DNA of 64,000 nucleotides from Ochotona curzoniae (GCF_017591425.1 NW_024466599.1:58727501-58791500); one strand, 5' to 3'. Positions 22,781-34,770 are shown, counted from the first letter of the stretch. The notes: a model not told the origin generated them from the letters alone. Numbers and translations are program-made.

Positions 22781-23145
22781 ACTAAGTTCCTCCCTTAGTC
22801 AACAGACCAAAAAAAGTCCCCCAAAGTTAGTAATTGCTACACAAAACATTAGCAAATGTAAGATTAGAAAGTAGCTTTTTTTTTTTTTAACAAGATTACA
22901 TACTACTGAAAGAAACGCTTTGCCTGGAAGTGAACAAGAAGCAGATGAAGGGCATGAAGATAGCTAATTCCTAGTGAACAGACAGAAATCGTCTGCAGAG
23001 ATCGTCCCCAGGAAGTGTGCTCTCCCACAGTGCACCTGCACCTGTCAGACTGTCCAGGGAGAAGTGGCTTTTCAAATAGACAACTGAAAAGTCTAACGAA
23101 CAGGACAGACATACACTCTTAACCATTACACTGAAAATGGTGAAG
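22781..23145. other. Unique noncoding DNA with a T/A run
   Basis: A run of about 12 T at 22877-22888. Otherwise nothing recognised. Confidence 0.4.
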
Positions 23146-23395
23146 TGCTGGCACAAGTGTTGGGCCTATGGTTGAGATATCACAATTCCACCTTGCAGTG
23201 CCTGAACTTGCTCTCTCACTCTGGCTTCTAATTGCAGCTCCCTGTCAGTGCAGAACCTGGAAGGTAGCATTGAAAGCTCAAGCAACTGAGGTTCCGTCCC
23301 TCACATGAGAAACCTACATCTAGCTTCCAACTCCTGTTGTTGGGACCCCCTCTTTGTTAGCACTTAGGGAGTGGTCCAGTGGACAGGAGGGAAGC
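23146..23395 (+). mobile_element. Very old CSINE copy
   Basis: 'gctggcacaagtgttgggcctatggttgag' matches the older CSINE head, followed by degenerate 'gcagctccctgtcagtgcag' and 'catgagaaacctac'. The tail is lost. This is the most diverged SINE I am prepared to call. Confidence 0.5.
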
Positions 23396-23475
23396 ACAGT
23401 CTCTTAATTTTTCTGCCTCCAGAAAAACATCAAAGATGAGAAACCATGCCCAGAGAAGCCACAAATAAATTTCAG

Positions 23476-23494
23476 GTATATATATATATATATA
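23476..23494. repeat. (TA)n microsatellite
   Basis: About nine TA units in a row. Confidence 0.85.
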
Positions 23495-23640
23495 AAAGAT
23501 TTGATTTCCCTCAGGTTGGAAATCAAAACTGCAACAAGAATAAGTCCAACAGAATTAGTTTGAGCAGTGTAGGTAAGAAGGCAGTCACACATCAGAAAAG
23601 AAACCTGAGGAAATGTAATCACACCTTCCTCCAGACCAGC

Positions 23641-23659
23641 ATGCCCTCTGGTGGCCAGC
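23641..23659 (-). promoter_or_regulatory. Strong CTCF-like motif
   Basis: On the minus strand the bases read GCTGGCCACCAGAGGGCAT. The GGCCACCAGAGGGCA core is a near-consensus CTCF site. It is in unique DNA, not inside a recognised repeat, and CpG-free, so it is less exposed to decay. Binding is inferred. Confidence 0.6.
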
Positions 23660-24529
23660 AACCCCAAATCTCTTTGGTTCCAAAGCCACAGCCCCAAATT
23701 AGCAATAGCTTAAGAGAATCCTACATGATGGCAGACTGTGTGGCAGTAATGACCTGTAGTCTATTATTTCATTACAATCAAATTACCACAGCTAACACTC
23801 CCTTTCTCATCATGTGCCTGACACCATGATACTTCTAAGACTTCCTATAAAGGGCAAAAAAATGTCTGAAAACCCCCACCATTTTCTGAGAAACTTCACC
23901 CATGCACTGCCTCTGTGGCCACATGTCAAGTCCTAAGTGATCTTGAACCTCATATGCTGCAGTTCACTCTAGGGCTGCCCTGTTCCTGTACTACTCCGGC
24001 TTTGCTAATGCATCTTATCCCTCTAACCTTCCCCCATCCTCAGATTCAGTCATGTATCTTCCACAGGACCTAGATCCTTTGGTTCTGGAAAAATTTGGAA
24101 ATAAGGAATGGGTACCATCAGGAGATCCAGGCAGGAGCAAATCTCTGTGAAAAGCATAGGTCCAACTGCCTTAAAATGGTTGATTGAAAACAAGGATGCC
24201 ATGTTTTATGTGCCAAGGAAAGCATCTAGCCAAGTCACAAGCACTCAGGATCTGGGAGGATGGGGAAACAAGAGAGTCATCCTGATTAAAGCCAGACAGA
24301 TACAACTGATCATCTTTCTATATATATCAAGCACAACTTGGGTATATTTGGACAGCTGCTGTTCAACTCTGTAAAACAAAGCTTAACACTTCATAATCTT
24401 CCAAGGATTTCAAATCTCTAGCTTATGGCAGCTAGAGGTTCCCAAAAAAGTCACGACAGCTGGAAGATCACTAATTAAATTGGATTAGGGCTGACACAAG
24501 AAAGGAATTCAAAGTCAGGGGGAAAATAT
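23660..24529. other. Unique noncoding DNA
   Basis: No recognised interspersed repeat and no exon-like frame. Confidence 0.4.
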
Positions 24530-24888
24530 GAAGTTGGCATCAAGGTGCAGCAAGTTAAGCCGCCACTTGGAGTGCCTTTGTCCCATGTAAGCACCAGCTC
24601 CAGTCCTAGTGGCTCCACTTCCAATCCAGCTAATTTGCTTGGAAGAGCAGCAAAAAACATGCCAAATGCTTGTTGGACCTCTCCCCTACTATCTATATGG
24701 GAAACCCAGGCTCCTGGCTTTTAACCTAACCATACCCCAGTCATTGCCATGCCCTAACATTGCATCCATTTGAAGAGTGACTGAAGCAGCAAATGGAAGA
24801 TTTCTATCTCCCACCATCCCTCTTCCTTCTCCCTCTTTGTAACTCTGTCATTCGAAGTAAATAAGCAAATCTTTAAAAAGAAAAAATG
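24530..24888 (+). mobile_element. Old CSINE copy
   Basis: Plus-strand older-subfamily copy: 'gcatcaaggtgcagcaagttaagccgcc', 'tcccatgtaagcaccagctccagtcc', 'ggctccacttccaatccagc', 'gggaaacccaggctcctggc', 'tctccctctttgtaactctgtcattcg', and the tail 'aaataagcaaatcttt'. Full length but diverged. Confidence 0.8.
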
Positions 24889-25234
24889 AACAGGCCATGT
24901 AAACACTGGAACAGCAACTCCCTAACAACGATCTATATATTAAATCATTGCATGAACTAGGACTTTTGGCCCTTAGATGTTTACTCTTTGCATGTGTCTT
25001 TATCAAAAATTACTTTTATTCATTATTATATTTTTTCATCCATCATAGACCCACTAATTGAATGCATCTCTGAAGAAGCAATAATGAATGAATTCCCTTT
25101 CCTGCTAATTCTTGTGTTCAGAACAGGGCTTGATTGTCAGTCTTTGTTCTAAGACTGACGAAAACCAAGCTGTAGAGTACAAAGTTCGGCCTCCTCTTGA
25201 TGGGCATGCGATATGGACAAATAATGTTTCTTAT

Positions 25235-26170
25235 TTGACATGAAATTAGCATAACATAAAATTCACCAATTTGAAGTGAATAATTTTCAGTCACTTAGTA
25301 CATTCACAGTGTTGAGAAATCACCATTCTTCTCTAGCTCAAAAAATCTCAGGCCTGGCGAGGTAGCTTAGTGCCTAAAGTCCTTGCCTTGAAACTGCCAG
25401 AATTCTACATGGGCACCAGCTCATATTCCAGCTGTTCCACTTCCCTTCTAGCTCCTTCTTTGTGACCTTGGGAAGCTACTGAAGACGACCCAAAACCTTG
25501 GGACCCTGCACCTCCATGAGAGACCTGGAATTAGCACCAGGCTTCAGGCTTCTGGCTTCTGGCTTCGGACTGGCTTAGCTCTGGCTGTTGCTGCCATTTG
25601 GGAAGTGAACCAGAAGATGGAAGATGTTTCCCTGTCTCTCCTTCTCTCTGTAAATCAGATTTTCTGATAAAAAAATAAATAAATCGTTGAAAATCTCCTC
25701 ACTGTAAAAGGAAATATATTTGTTAAAAGAATGCTTCCCATTCTCCCCCTTTCTCATCCTCTCAAGATCATCAACCTGTATTTTATCTCTACAGATTGAT
25801 CTATTCTAGACACATCAAATAAAAGGGATCAGACAATATGTATATAGCTAGTGTCTTTTTTTTTTTTTAACACTGTGTACTGTTTTCTAGATCATCCACA
25901 GGACAGTATGTAGCACTTGTTCATTTTTTTTTCTAAGCTAAATATTGCATTGTTTGCAAATCTCATGTATGTGTGAGCCAAATGGACAGACATTTGGGTC
26001 AATTCTACTGTATGGTTAGTGTGATTAATCCTGCCATGAACGCATGTAGATGCATTTGTTTGAGAGCCTACTTTCAATTCCTCTGGATGTATACCTAGAG
26101 TGGGATTGTTACATGTAATCTACCAATTTTGTGCATGATATCTGAGATAATTCAGTTGTTCTAAACTATT
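25235..26170 (-). mobile_element. Old mammalian L1 (L1M type) 3' region, interrupted by a CSINE
   Basis: The plus strand reads as the reverse complement of an L1M 3' end: 'gcataacataaaattcacc', 'tgaataattttcagtcac', 'tattctagacacatcaaataaaaggg', 'gtatgtagcacttgttc', 'ggacagacatttgggtc', 'cctgccatgaacgcatg' and 'gtatacctagagtgggattg'. These are well-known L1M blocks in the right order. A CSINE (25350-25689) splits it. A T run at about 25857-25870 expands it. No open frame remains. Confidence 0.75.
25350..25689 (+). mobile_element. CSINE inserted in an old L1
   Basis: Plus-strand copy starting AGGCCTGGCGAGGTAGCTTAG. It has 'cagctgttccacttcccttctagctcc', 'gggaccctgcacctcc' and the tail 'gataaaaaaataaataaatcg'. 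A tandem 'gcttctggcttc' duplication appears in the body. AAAATCTC is repeated on both sides (25342-25349 and 25690-25697), the probable short TSD. Confidence 0.88.
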
Positions 26171-26278
26171 GAACTTTATACTTATATGATAGGCTAACTC
26201 ATCTGATTTGTCATGGTAAGGCAATGGAATTTTATACTTGAGGATTTGAACAAACGCTCTTAAGTGCACTGTATTTTT

Positions 26279-26608
26279 TTTTTAAAGATTTATTTTTATT
26301 ATTTTTTCATTGGAAAGGCGGATATACAGAGAGGAGAGACAGAGAGGAAGATCTTCCATCCAATGATTCACTCCCCAAGTGAGCACAACGGGCTGATACT
26401 ATGCCGATCCAAAGCCAGGAGCCTCTTCCGGGTCTCCCACGCAGGTGCAGGGTCCCAAAGCTTTTGGCCGTCCTCGACTGCTTTCCCAGGCCACAGGCAG
26501 GGAGCTGGAAGGGAAGCGGGGCTGCCGGGATTAGAACCAGCGCCCATATGGGATCCCGGGCATGCAATGCGAGGACCTTTAACCACTTGCGCGACTGCGC
26601 CGGGCCGG
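26279..26608 (-). mobile_element. Very young CSINE with perfect 16-bp target duplication
   Basis: Nearly intact, CpG-rich minus-strand copy: 'ggaaaggcggatatacagagagg', 'ccgggtctcccacgcaggtgcagg', 'gccgtcctcgactgctttcccagg', reversed box B GGATTAGAACC at 26528-26538, and the head 'gcgcgactgcgccgggcc'. AGTGCACTGTATTTTT occurs at 26263-26278 and 26609-26624, a perfect 16-bp TSD. It closely matches the nested copy at 6595-6942, so both come from one recently active subfamily. Confidence 0.95.
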
Positions 26609-26624
26609 AGTGCACTGTATTTTT

Positions 26625-29174
26625 AAAAGGTCATCCTATTTGCTGTTTGCAAAGCTAACATTCAGGAGGCAAATGAGGAAACAGATAAATTAGAAAGCCT
26701 TCACAGTAGTTTCAAAGGTGACACTGACAGGATTAGTGAGTGTTCACACTGGGATATTCTAAAGTAAAATATTATAGGCCCTGCAGGTGTACTGCATGTA
26801 AGCATGAAAAAGAGAACAAGATAATCCATAGATTTGGTACATAACCCACTGGTGATCAGCAGTGTATGCATTAAATTAGGGGCAGTTGAAATAAGAGCAA
26901 TTAGAGAGAAAACAGGTGTGATTAGAGAAAATAAGGATTCTCGTTCATATGTACTAGAAAATCCAGGAGCTGTCTCAAATATACAATTACGGACACACAC
27001 GTTTGCTTGAGCTCAGAGGAGACAGAGCTGAAGTTATGAACTTGGCATTTATGAGTAGACAGAAACCAGGTAAAGCTTTGGCAACAAGACATGGGACTGC
27101 TAAAGAATGTGCACAGAGGAGAACAGCGAGGATGTCAGAAATCAGAGAAATCAGAAGCAGAAGAGGCTTCTGAAAAAAAGATTCCGGAAGAAACGCCAAG
27201 CATAGTTTGGGGGTATGGGGGCTGGGAGGAAGGAAAGAAACGAGAAGCCCGGGTGGGGATGGAGAGGGAGTATCAGAGAAAAAGAAAGAAGAAAAAGTTT
27301 CAAGAATCCAAGATAATCAAGAAATCACCAGATTTGGCAAGACAGGAATTATTTTCTTGCAGTGGTAAAGAATAACATTACTTTGAATTCACTCTTTCCT
27401 TCTCTCTTTACTTACATGAACACAGGCACATTTATTTCCCAGAGGCCAAGATTAATGACACAGGCCTAAGGATCCCAGTTACACTGGATACATAAGACAT
27501 AAGCAAAGATGACTGAAGCAACTAGTGGTAGCAACATAAATAAATACCTAGTATAAAAGAGGAAATAAAATGCTGTTTTCAACATTGCTATAAATGACTT
27601 AGAAATAACTAATTTATAGAAAAATGAGTGGGTTCTTGATGCCTTTTTCAGAGTTTAGGGGGTCTGGAGTAGGAGGAAGGGAAGAAATGGGAGACCAGAC
27701 AGGAAGGATAGGAACAAGTAATGTACCTAGAATTCCAGGGGCAAGGAAAAGCAAGTGTATATACACGCATATATAGTTCCATTACCTACTATAACTAATT
27801 CTCTTTTCTTTAGATGTTTTGCAATACCAGTATCTTGTTTATTAAAATGTGTAAGTTGATTTCAACAATCCACATACATTAGGAACACATACCATAAATG
27901 ATTCTTCCGATATTGAAAATCCATTACTGAAAACCATAATGTCATGTCTAATACGTCAAATCCATTTGGTAGAGTTCAGAAACAATACTTATTCAAAATG
28001 TGTGGGAAAAAAATGTTTTAGACTTTTTAACTAATCATGAGAGAAGTCTGACCCACATACTCCCTGTAGCATCCTCAAGGGATTTTCTGACTGTTTTGAA
28101 ATTTTGTAGCTTAGCATATGTCAAGTCACGCTATGCCTCACACAGCCTGGCAGGCAAAGGTTGCATTTCACATCTGATGTCATTCGGTTTAAGCTCTCTT
28201 TTAGCGGGTACCCTCCTACGATTTGTTACAGGGAGTGCTTGTCACTTACATGCCATAAAATCCTGAACAAACAGGCAAATGAAAATGACTTCTCAAAGAG
28301 TGACTTGAGCAGAGAGAAACTCCTTTGAAATGCCATTCAAACATAGATTTGATCCTGCCAATTTATAAAAAAGTCACAATTTAATCAGGTCTTATTTATA
28401 CTCAAGTTTACCCTGCCACACAATGTGATTTCTGAGGTCAGTTGTTGTTATATGATCCATACAGAGGATGCATCAGGCCAACTAACTCGTTTTAAATTAG
28501 AAAGACTGGAGAAGAAGAGCCAGTTGGTTCATCATTTAGTTTTCACACTGAATTCTCAGCTTTTCTAAAACTGATCAGATAAAATGAAGAGGAGCAATGA
28601 GGTCAGTGGGTTTGGGAGGATGAGGAATGGAAATATATGAACAGGGTGATCTTGCACCAAATCAGTTGGCACAGAAATGCTATTTGCAATCTCTGGCATA
28701 TTTGCCTAGTAAAGCGTATAGTTGATGGGGAGAATAAGTTAATCCTCAACTTTTTTTTACAAAGAAGTCACACAATAAATTACTTTTTTCCGTAATTCAT
28801 AAACTACAAAGATTCAGATTATTAGAGGAAATTGAAGCTTCTCACATCTTTTCAAAGAAAAATCTGTAATCCATTTCTCTGTTTCTCTGGAGTTATTAAA
28901 AGAGGAAAAATAATTGCTTCATTGGATAAAGAATTCCCTTTTTCATGCCTCTGATTGAATGTTGATTCTGCCATTACTGTGTCTGAGCACAATACCATGA
29001 AGACCACTGCTAACTGTCTGAAACTCTAGGAGCCTTAGATCACACTCAGATCACAGTCCTGTGCCTATTTCATTTAATCCACCATATGGATTAAATGCAA
29101 TAATGAGCAAGCCTGACAGATGGCAGAGGGTCAGGACTTGTTCATTTCCAAACTCCACCCCCTACAAGAGAAAT
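26625..29174. other. Mostly unique DNA with a purine-rich old-repeat-like tract
   Basis: A purine-rich stretch at about 26990-27330 has the feel of an ancient interspersed repeat (blocks like 'tttggcaacaagacatgggac' and 'aaagtttcaagaa'), but I cannot name it. Its lysine/glutamate-rich translation (27091-27375) is low complexity and not evidence of a gene. The rest shows nothing recognised. Confidence 0.35.
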
Positions 29175-29485
29175 GCAATCAGGTCAGGTAAAGCCTCCAT
29201 CTGCAGCACTAGCAGCCAGATGGGTGTCAATTTGAGTCCCTGCTCTGTACTTATAGTCCAACTTCCTGCCAATGTGCCTGGGAAAGCAGCAGAGAATAGT
29301 CCAAGTGCTCTGGCCCCTGCTCCCACATGGGAGACCTAGAAGAGGCTCTGGGCTCCTGGCTTCAACCTGGGCCAAACCCAACCAAGTGGTCATTTGGGGA
29401 GTGAATCGGCAAATGGAAGACTTCTCTGAGTCTGTCTCTCTCTCTCCCTCTGTAGTTCTGCCTTTCAAATAACTAAATATTTTAA
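29175..29485 (+). mobile_element. CSINE copy, older type
   Basis: Plus-strand: 'ggtaaagcctccatctgcagcactagc', 'gtccaacttcctgccaatgtgcctgggaaagcagcagag', 'cccacatgggagacc', 'tcatttggggagtgaatcgg', and 'tgcctttcaaataactaaat'. The extreme 5' end is missing. Confidence 0.82.
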
Positions 29486-29528
29486 AACCTTAACCTAATT
29501 TAAGTGAGATAAAGAGGTAAGAAAAATT

Positions 29529-29870
29529 GGGCCCAGCACAGTAGCCCTGTGGCTTAAGTCCTCACCTTGTAGGTACCAGGATCCCATATGGGGCCGGTTC
29601 TAATCCCAGCAGCCCTGCTTACCATCCAGCTCCCTGCCTGTAACCTGAGAAAGCAGTCGAGGATGGCCCAAAACTTTAGGACCCTGCACCCACTTCAGAG
29701 ACCTGGAGGAAGTTCCGGGCTCCTGGCTTCCGGTTGGCTCAGCTCCGGCCATTGTAGCCACTTGGGAGTGAAATGTCAGACAGAAGATCCTCCTGTCTCT
29801 CTCCTCCTCTCTGTATGTCTGACTTTCCAATAAAAAAATAAAAAAAACAAATCTTTTTTTTTTTTTTTAC
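29529..29870 (+). mobile_element. CSINE with an unusual T-rich tail end
   Basis: Plus-strand copy starting GGGCCCAGCACAGTAGCCCTG, with box B GGTTCTAATCCC near 29596-29607 and a tail AATAAAAAAATA. The tail then passes through AAATC into a run of about 16 T. The flanking 'aaagaggtaagaaaaatt' and 'aaagaaggtaagataaaatc' (about 29511-29527 and 29871-29890) look like a slightly decayed TSD, which would place the T run inside the inserted element. Confidence 0.88.
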
Positions 29871-29890
29871 AAAGAAGGTAAGATAAAATC

Positions 29891-31152
29891 AAGAAGTAGA
29901 ATTTCTGAAACAAATCAACTCGCCTTGTAGGTATTCCAGACTCAGATCTGCCTGTAGAGCATGGGGTCTTCCACTCAGCCCCCAGCACACCTGGGAGAAT
30001 TTTCAATGGTTTGAAGTTGAATCTCACTCTATTTATTCAAAGGCAGTTCCCACCTTCCCAGAATCACTAGTGATTACAATGAATTGGGCAGGCATAGCTC
30101 TAGACAGACACACAAATAGAACCATGGCTAGACATCAGTCAGAAGGATAATGGACATTTGCTTGCAGATCTCATTTACAAAAGTCCACCTAGCCGGGGTT
30201 TGTCTACATTTGGTATTATCATTTAGGTCATTCCTATGAGCTGAGGCAAAGTGCATTTTGCACCATCTCAATCATGGGGGAAAAGGGCATTTCATAGCAA
30301 TCATTCAGGCCTTTATTTCACTGGATTACGTGGCTGGGATGGCAGGTGTGACATATAACTTGTGGCTCACATTACAGCTAGGGCTATTCCTCCTGGTTAC
30401 AAAGGCAGCTCTTCCCATAGAAGTGACTTCTTGGGTAAGAATGTCAAAAGTCACTTAGGGTTATACTAGAATGTCAGTAATGAGTAAATTAAGTATTGAG
30501 ATCAATTCTGTATTTGTGAAAAAAACTATGGTAAAAGTATGATTTAGGGTTTGGCTGTATAAGTACATCAAGTTTATTATCCCTAAATTAACCCCCCAAC
30601 AGCATCATCATGGCCTAATAGAAAAATTAAGAGAACAAAAAAAAACTTTCATTTTTTTTATCCTGTGAGCATGTTTTCACTTCACTTATACAACAGCAAT
30701 AGTCATGATACAATATAACTGCGTATGTTTCTCTTTAAAGACTTGTGAGAATTTCGGGGAATTTTATTTCCAAAAGGAAATTAAACATGGTCAGATTTTT
30801 ATTTAGAGCATTCGCTTGTAGGCACTATGAGTTACACAAATTTTGTGCAACATTAATTCATTGCCAGAGCAATGAAACCTCTGCAGCTGTCCCCAACTGC
30901 CTCATTCAGCAAGACACATAGTCATGTCAGACACAAGACACAAGAACTCAGCCTTTCCAGCACTGTTGGATCTCCATTACACAGGGGGTTAAAACGGCAT
31001 TTTCTAAAGAGTGAGAAATGCTACCACAAAATGGAAAAGAGGTAAATTTTTGGCTATTGATCAATTATTGGTCCTTGGTTATTTACAAAGGGAAAAACAT
31101 TTTAAACTGGTTTCAATTTAGATTTCAAAAGATAAATTGATAGAAGGTGTAC
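29891..31152. other. Unique noncoding DNA
   Basis: No recognised element and no exon-like frame. Confidence 0.4.
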
Positions 31153-31445
31153 CTGCTATGGCTTTAAGGTTTCCATTTGTGTGTTGAAGCCTAATCTCTT
31201 TCAACTAGTGAAGCTTTTGCGAGTTTAGGACATGAGTAATGGGATTAGATGCCTTTGTAACAAGGGTCCCAGAGTGTGAGGACACAACTTGAAGGTATTA
31301 TATATGAGAAAGATGGCCAAATCTGACCCCAAATATGTATATGTCTTGATCTTTGAGTTCCCAGACTCCAGAGCTGTGAGAAATAAAAAGCTGCCACTTA
31401 CAACTACTTAGCTTACACACTTCTGTTATAAGAACTTAGCAATAC
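31153..31445 (+). mobile_element. MLT1-type LTR (ERVL-MaLR)
   Basis: The order of blocks matches an MLT1 LTR: 'ctatggctttaagg', 'tgtgtgttgaagcctaatc', 'gagtaatgggattagatgcctttgtaacaa', 'cagagtgtgaggacacaact', 'cttgatctttgagttcccagactccagagctgtgagaaataaa' (polyadenylation region) and 'gttataagaacttagcaatactaag'. MaLR LTRs are ancient non-autonomous relatives of ERVL. No internal retroviral sequence is present. Confidence 0.65.
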
Positions 31446-31976
31446 TAAGAATCTTGCCAAAACCTGCATGTCTAGGTTATAGCTTTCCTCACATGCCTCA
31501 ATAGCTCTAGGATCATTTGCTCTCTTCATGGCAGCCCAAGAACTAGCTACCATGATCTGCTCGCCAGGCCAGACCCCAAATAACAGATAGCATCCCAGGT
31601 GCCTTTAAGTTATATTTGAGACTCCAGGTTGTTCATGTAGACTAAAATTCTCCTAACTATTCACATAATACCTTCAACATCAATCCCTCAAACAGCGATG
31701 TCAGTTTTCACGGTGGATCCTGTTCACCTTTATCCTAGTTTGAAGATCTATTCATTGGAATAAGAATCTCACTTTGCCTGGGTGGGTTCCTGAGCCTTTG
31801 ACCAACACAGTTCTCTAATATGCTCAACTTGAGGAGGTTGGGAATGGGGCGATCCATGGCTCAGGCCTTTGCTGCTGGACTGAGAGGAACAACAGAAATA
31901 GAACTGGGACCACGGGGTGATAAATGTAATGGGTTGTTGGTTCACAGGCAAAGATGTTTTGCATAGGTTAATGTCC

Positions 31977-31978
<2 letters not shown>
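31446..31978. other. Unique noncoding DNA
   Basis: Nothing recognised. Confidence 0.4.

Positions 31979-32018
<40 letters not shown>
31979..32018 (+). repeat. (CA)n microsatellite
   Basis: Nineteen or so uninterrupted CA units, a length at which such repeats are usually polymorphic. Confidence 0.95.
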
Positions 32019-32021
<3 letters not shown>

Positions 32022-34274
32022 CCTCAGAAAATTCTGGTCTGGCACAGACTAGTATTCTCTGGAGAACCCATATTTAGAAAAAGAAAAGAAAAGAAAAAAC
32101 ACTGTCTTAATGGGCACATATCCAAAGATTTGTAAAGAAAGGTGCTTATTTTTCTTTTCTACTTCATAATCAGGTATCACATAGCTACAATTTTAATCCA
32201 TAAAAGGACAAATCTATTAAAAAGTCATACTCTTGATTTCCTATTTCAAAACAGCTTCTATTTGAGACCAAAGTGGCCATGTAAAGGTCACTGCATCACC
32301 CAGTGATTACTGAACTGGGAACTCCAACAACTACACGGTTGTCCTTTAGTGCTCAGCAGGTTGTAATTCACCAGCATGGGCCAGAAAAACGACTTCTACT
32401 GTTCAGAGTTCAAAGCCAAGTCCTTGCTTATCACTCCAGTCAAACAATTTCATTTCTATCAGTTGGTGGTTGTACTTCAGATTTTATGGATCCAATGGGT
32501 CTAGTGAAGTTTTATTGCCCTGCAATACAACAAGAAGAAAAAAGCTCTGGGAAAAAAATCAATATAATGTTTAAGGTCTTTGTTACCTTTATAACCTCCA
32601 GCGTTCTTTTACATACAAACTAATAAATCACCCTTTTAACACAAGATGCCATCTTCGGTGCTTGCTCAATACTAGGTGCTAAGTCTGATCATAAAAACCA
32701 TCAAGAAGTATCTAATAGCTTTGCTACCTGAACAAGCACAGTTAAAATGGAATCAATCTGATGATGAGAATATTGTTTCCTTGTAGAAGTTCTCTCTTAA
32801 TAAGCACATGGTAATCAGTCGTTACCAAAGAAGGCAACAACTTAAAAAAAGACTCGCTTTTCAGAAAGCATATTGTGTTTCCCATAAACTGCAAATGCAT
32901 GTACATTAGCTGAAACTTTCCAATTCTGAAATTTTTTACTACAGACCATTTCACAATTGTATGATATACTCACTGAAACTTTTACAGTGGAGTCAGCAGA
33001 ACTGCGAGACAATCTTTCCCCCAACCTTCCAGCGAATGGCTTTTTCGTATGTCAGAATGTTGGAAATATGACCTAACGAGATTTTCCCCAGTGGATTTTT
33101 AAAAGAACCTATGAAGATGCTAAATATTAGAATAAAACCAAAATTAAACCCTTCTACTCATCTCAATGATAAATTTGCCTTCCCTCATAAAACCCTTTGG
33201 CCTGGCATACTCAGAATTGGTAATCCAAATTCAGAACCTTTTAAACATGAATTAGCAACATGTAGCCAATTTGAATATTCTGCATTAAATTAAATTAAAT
33301 GAGAAAAAGGTTTGGGAAAGCAGCTCACCTATTTATTATGAGCAGAACTTTATAGCTCACCATATAACATTGTAAGTACCATTCAACAGCTGAGACAAAT
33401 TGATATGGAGCCCATTCCAACCAAGTGCCTAGCACAAAATACAAGGCTTTTTCTGCAAGAGAAAATACGATCCTCTGAAAAGAGCAAATCCAACTGCTGC
33501 TGCCTGTGTACATGGCTGGGAAAAGGCCACATGACCCCTGATGTCCAAAGCAAATATACACAGCAAAAGCAGGGGCTACCCTGAGGACTCTATTAACCAG
33601 GTAACTAATTGTTTACTTGATGGCCACTAATAAATGAAAGAGGCACGATCCCAAAGGACTGTCCTTCCAACTCTCATTTTCACCCAGAAGCAAGGCATAA
33701 AGAATGAGCTAAGACAAATCCCCTTTCACGGCTGAAATAGGAGGTGTAAACTCACAATTAATTAATGAAAATATTTCCTTTTCCTGCTTTAGATGGATTT
33801 TCAGAATAATCATAATAATTAGATTGGAGTTGTCCTAAATTTCCCCAAATTATATTTTAAATTTCTCATCATCCTATTTAGGCTAGAATTACCAGAGATA
33901 TAATAGATACATTAGAGACATGTTTCTCATTAAAAAATACAATTTATTAAATTTGCCCAGATTGCAAAACTGATAAAATAGATAAATAGTAGACAAAGGA
34001 TGATACAGTTGGGCAGATCAAAGTGGTGTTGACTTACACATTCCAGAGAATTAGAAATACTAAATAACAAACTCTGGAATCCCAAACATTTTGACATGGC
34101 TAATGTTTACATGAATAACTTAGCAACTTTGCATTATCCTGAACAAATTTTCGAGTGAAGTTTTCTATAGAAACCTAGCAGTAAAAATGGACACAGGATT
34201 GAGGATATATTCATCAATCTGAAATGAATGGATAAATCTGAGGGGGGAAAAAAAAGGTTAAAATGAAATTCGTG
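32019..34274. other. Unique noncoding DNA
   Basis: A 2.2-kb repeat-poor stretch, AT-rich, with TAATTA-type sites in 33750-33850. No exon-like frame. The open frames at 32303-32623 and 33325-33561 have no domain I recognise. Confidence 0.4.
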
Positions 34275-34770
34275 TTCTACCCACAGTTTCCTCTTATGCT
34301 AACACAAATGACCATAATCTCAGGGACTTAAAACAACTCAAAATCACTTCATTACATTTTCTTAAATCTGTAAGATATGCATCTCACTAGACTAAAATAA
34401 AGATGTGGACAGGCCAGCACTGGTTTTCGCACACTTTAGGCAAGAGCTGTAATTTCTTGAATTTACCAGCTTCTATGTTCCTGGATCATGGCTCCCTTTT
34501 TCCATCTGCGGTGCCAGTAGTACAGAGCTGAGTTCCCATGTGGCAACACTCTGACCTTCTCTTCTGCCTATGTCATCTTCTTTCAAGGAAGCGTGTGCTC
34601 ACATTCAGCAGATGAGGATAAGTAAGGATAATAGCCTCCTCTGAAGGCCCTTACTTCAATTACATCTGCAAAGTTCCTTTAATCATATCAGTTTTGTCTA
34701 ACATAATCATGGGTTCCAGGGATCAGGATGCACATCACTACAGTGAGGGATATTATCCTGCCTAATACAC
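34275..34770 (-). mobile_element. MLT1-type LTR, minus strand, nearly full length
   Basis: The plus strand carries the reverse complement of an MLT1 LTR: 'cagggacttaaaacaactcaaa', 'atctcactagactaaaataaagatgtgg', 'gaatttaccagcttc', 'gatcatggctcccttttt', 'cactctgaccttctcttctgcc', 'acttcaattacatctgcaaagttcc', 'gggttccagggatcaggatg' and 'attatcctgcctaatac'. It is about 500 bp, close to the usual full length, and strongly diverged. Confidence 0.7.

Noticed and set aside
22871..22890. Poly-T as the left end of a minus-strand SINE
   Set aside because: No CSINE blocks follow to the right, so it is a plain homopolymer. The same applies to T runs at about 7517, 37450 and 41471.
27091..27375. Lys/Glu-rich 94-codon frame, possibly a nuclear protein exon
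   Set aside because: The DNA is a purine-rich tract that reads like an ancient interspersed repeat; composition alone explains the residues.
31769..32017. Cys/Val-rich N-terminus on the minus strand
   Set aside because: It is the translation of the (CA)n microsatellite.
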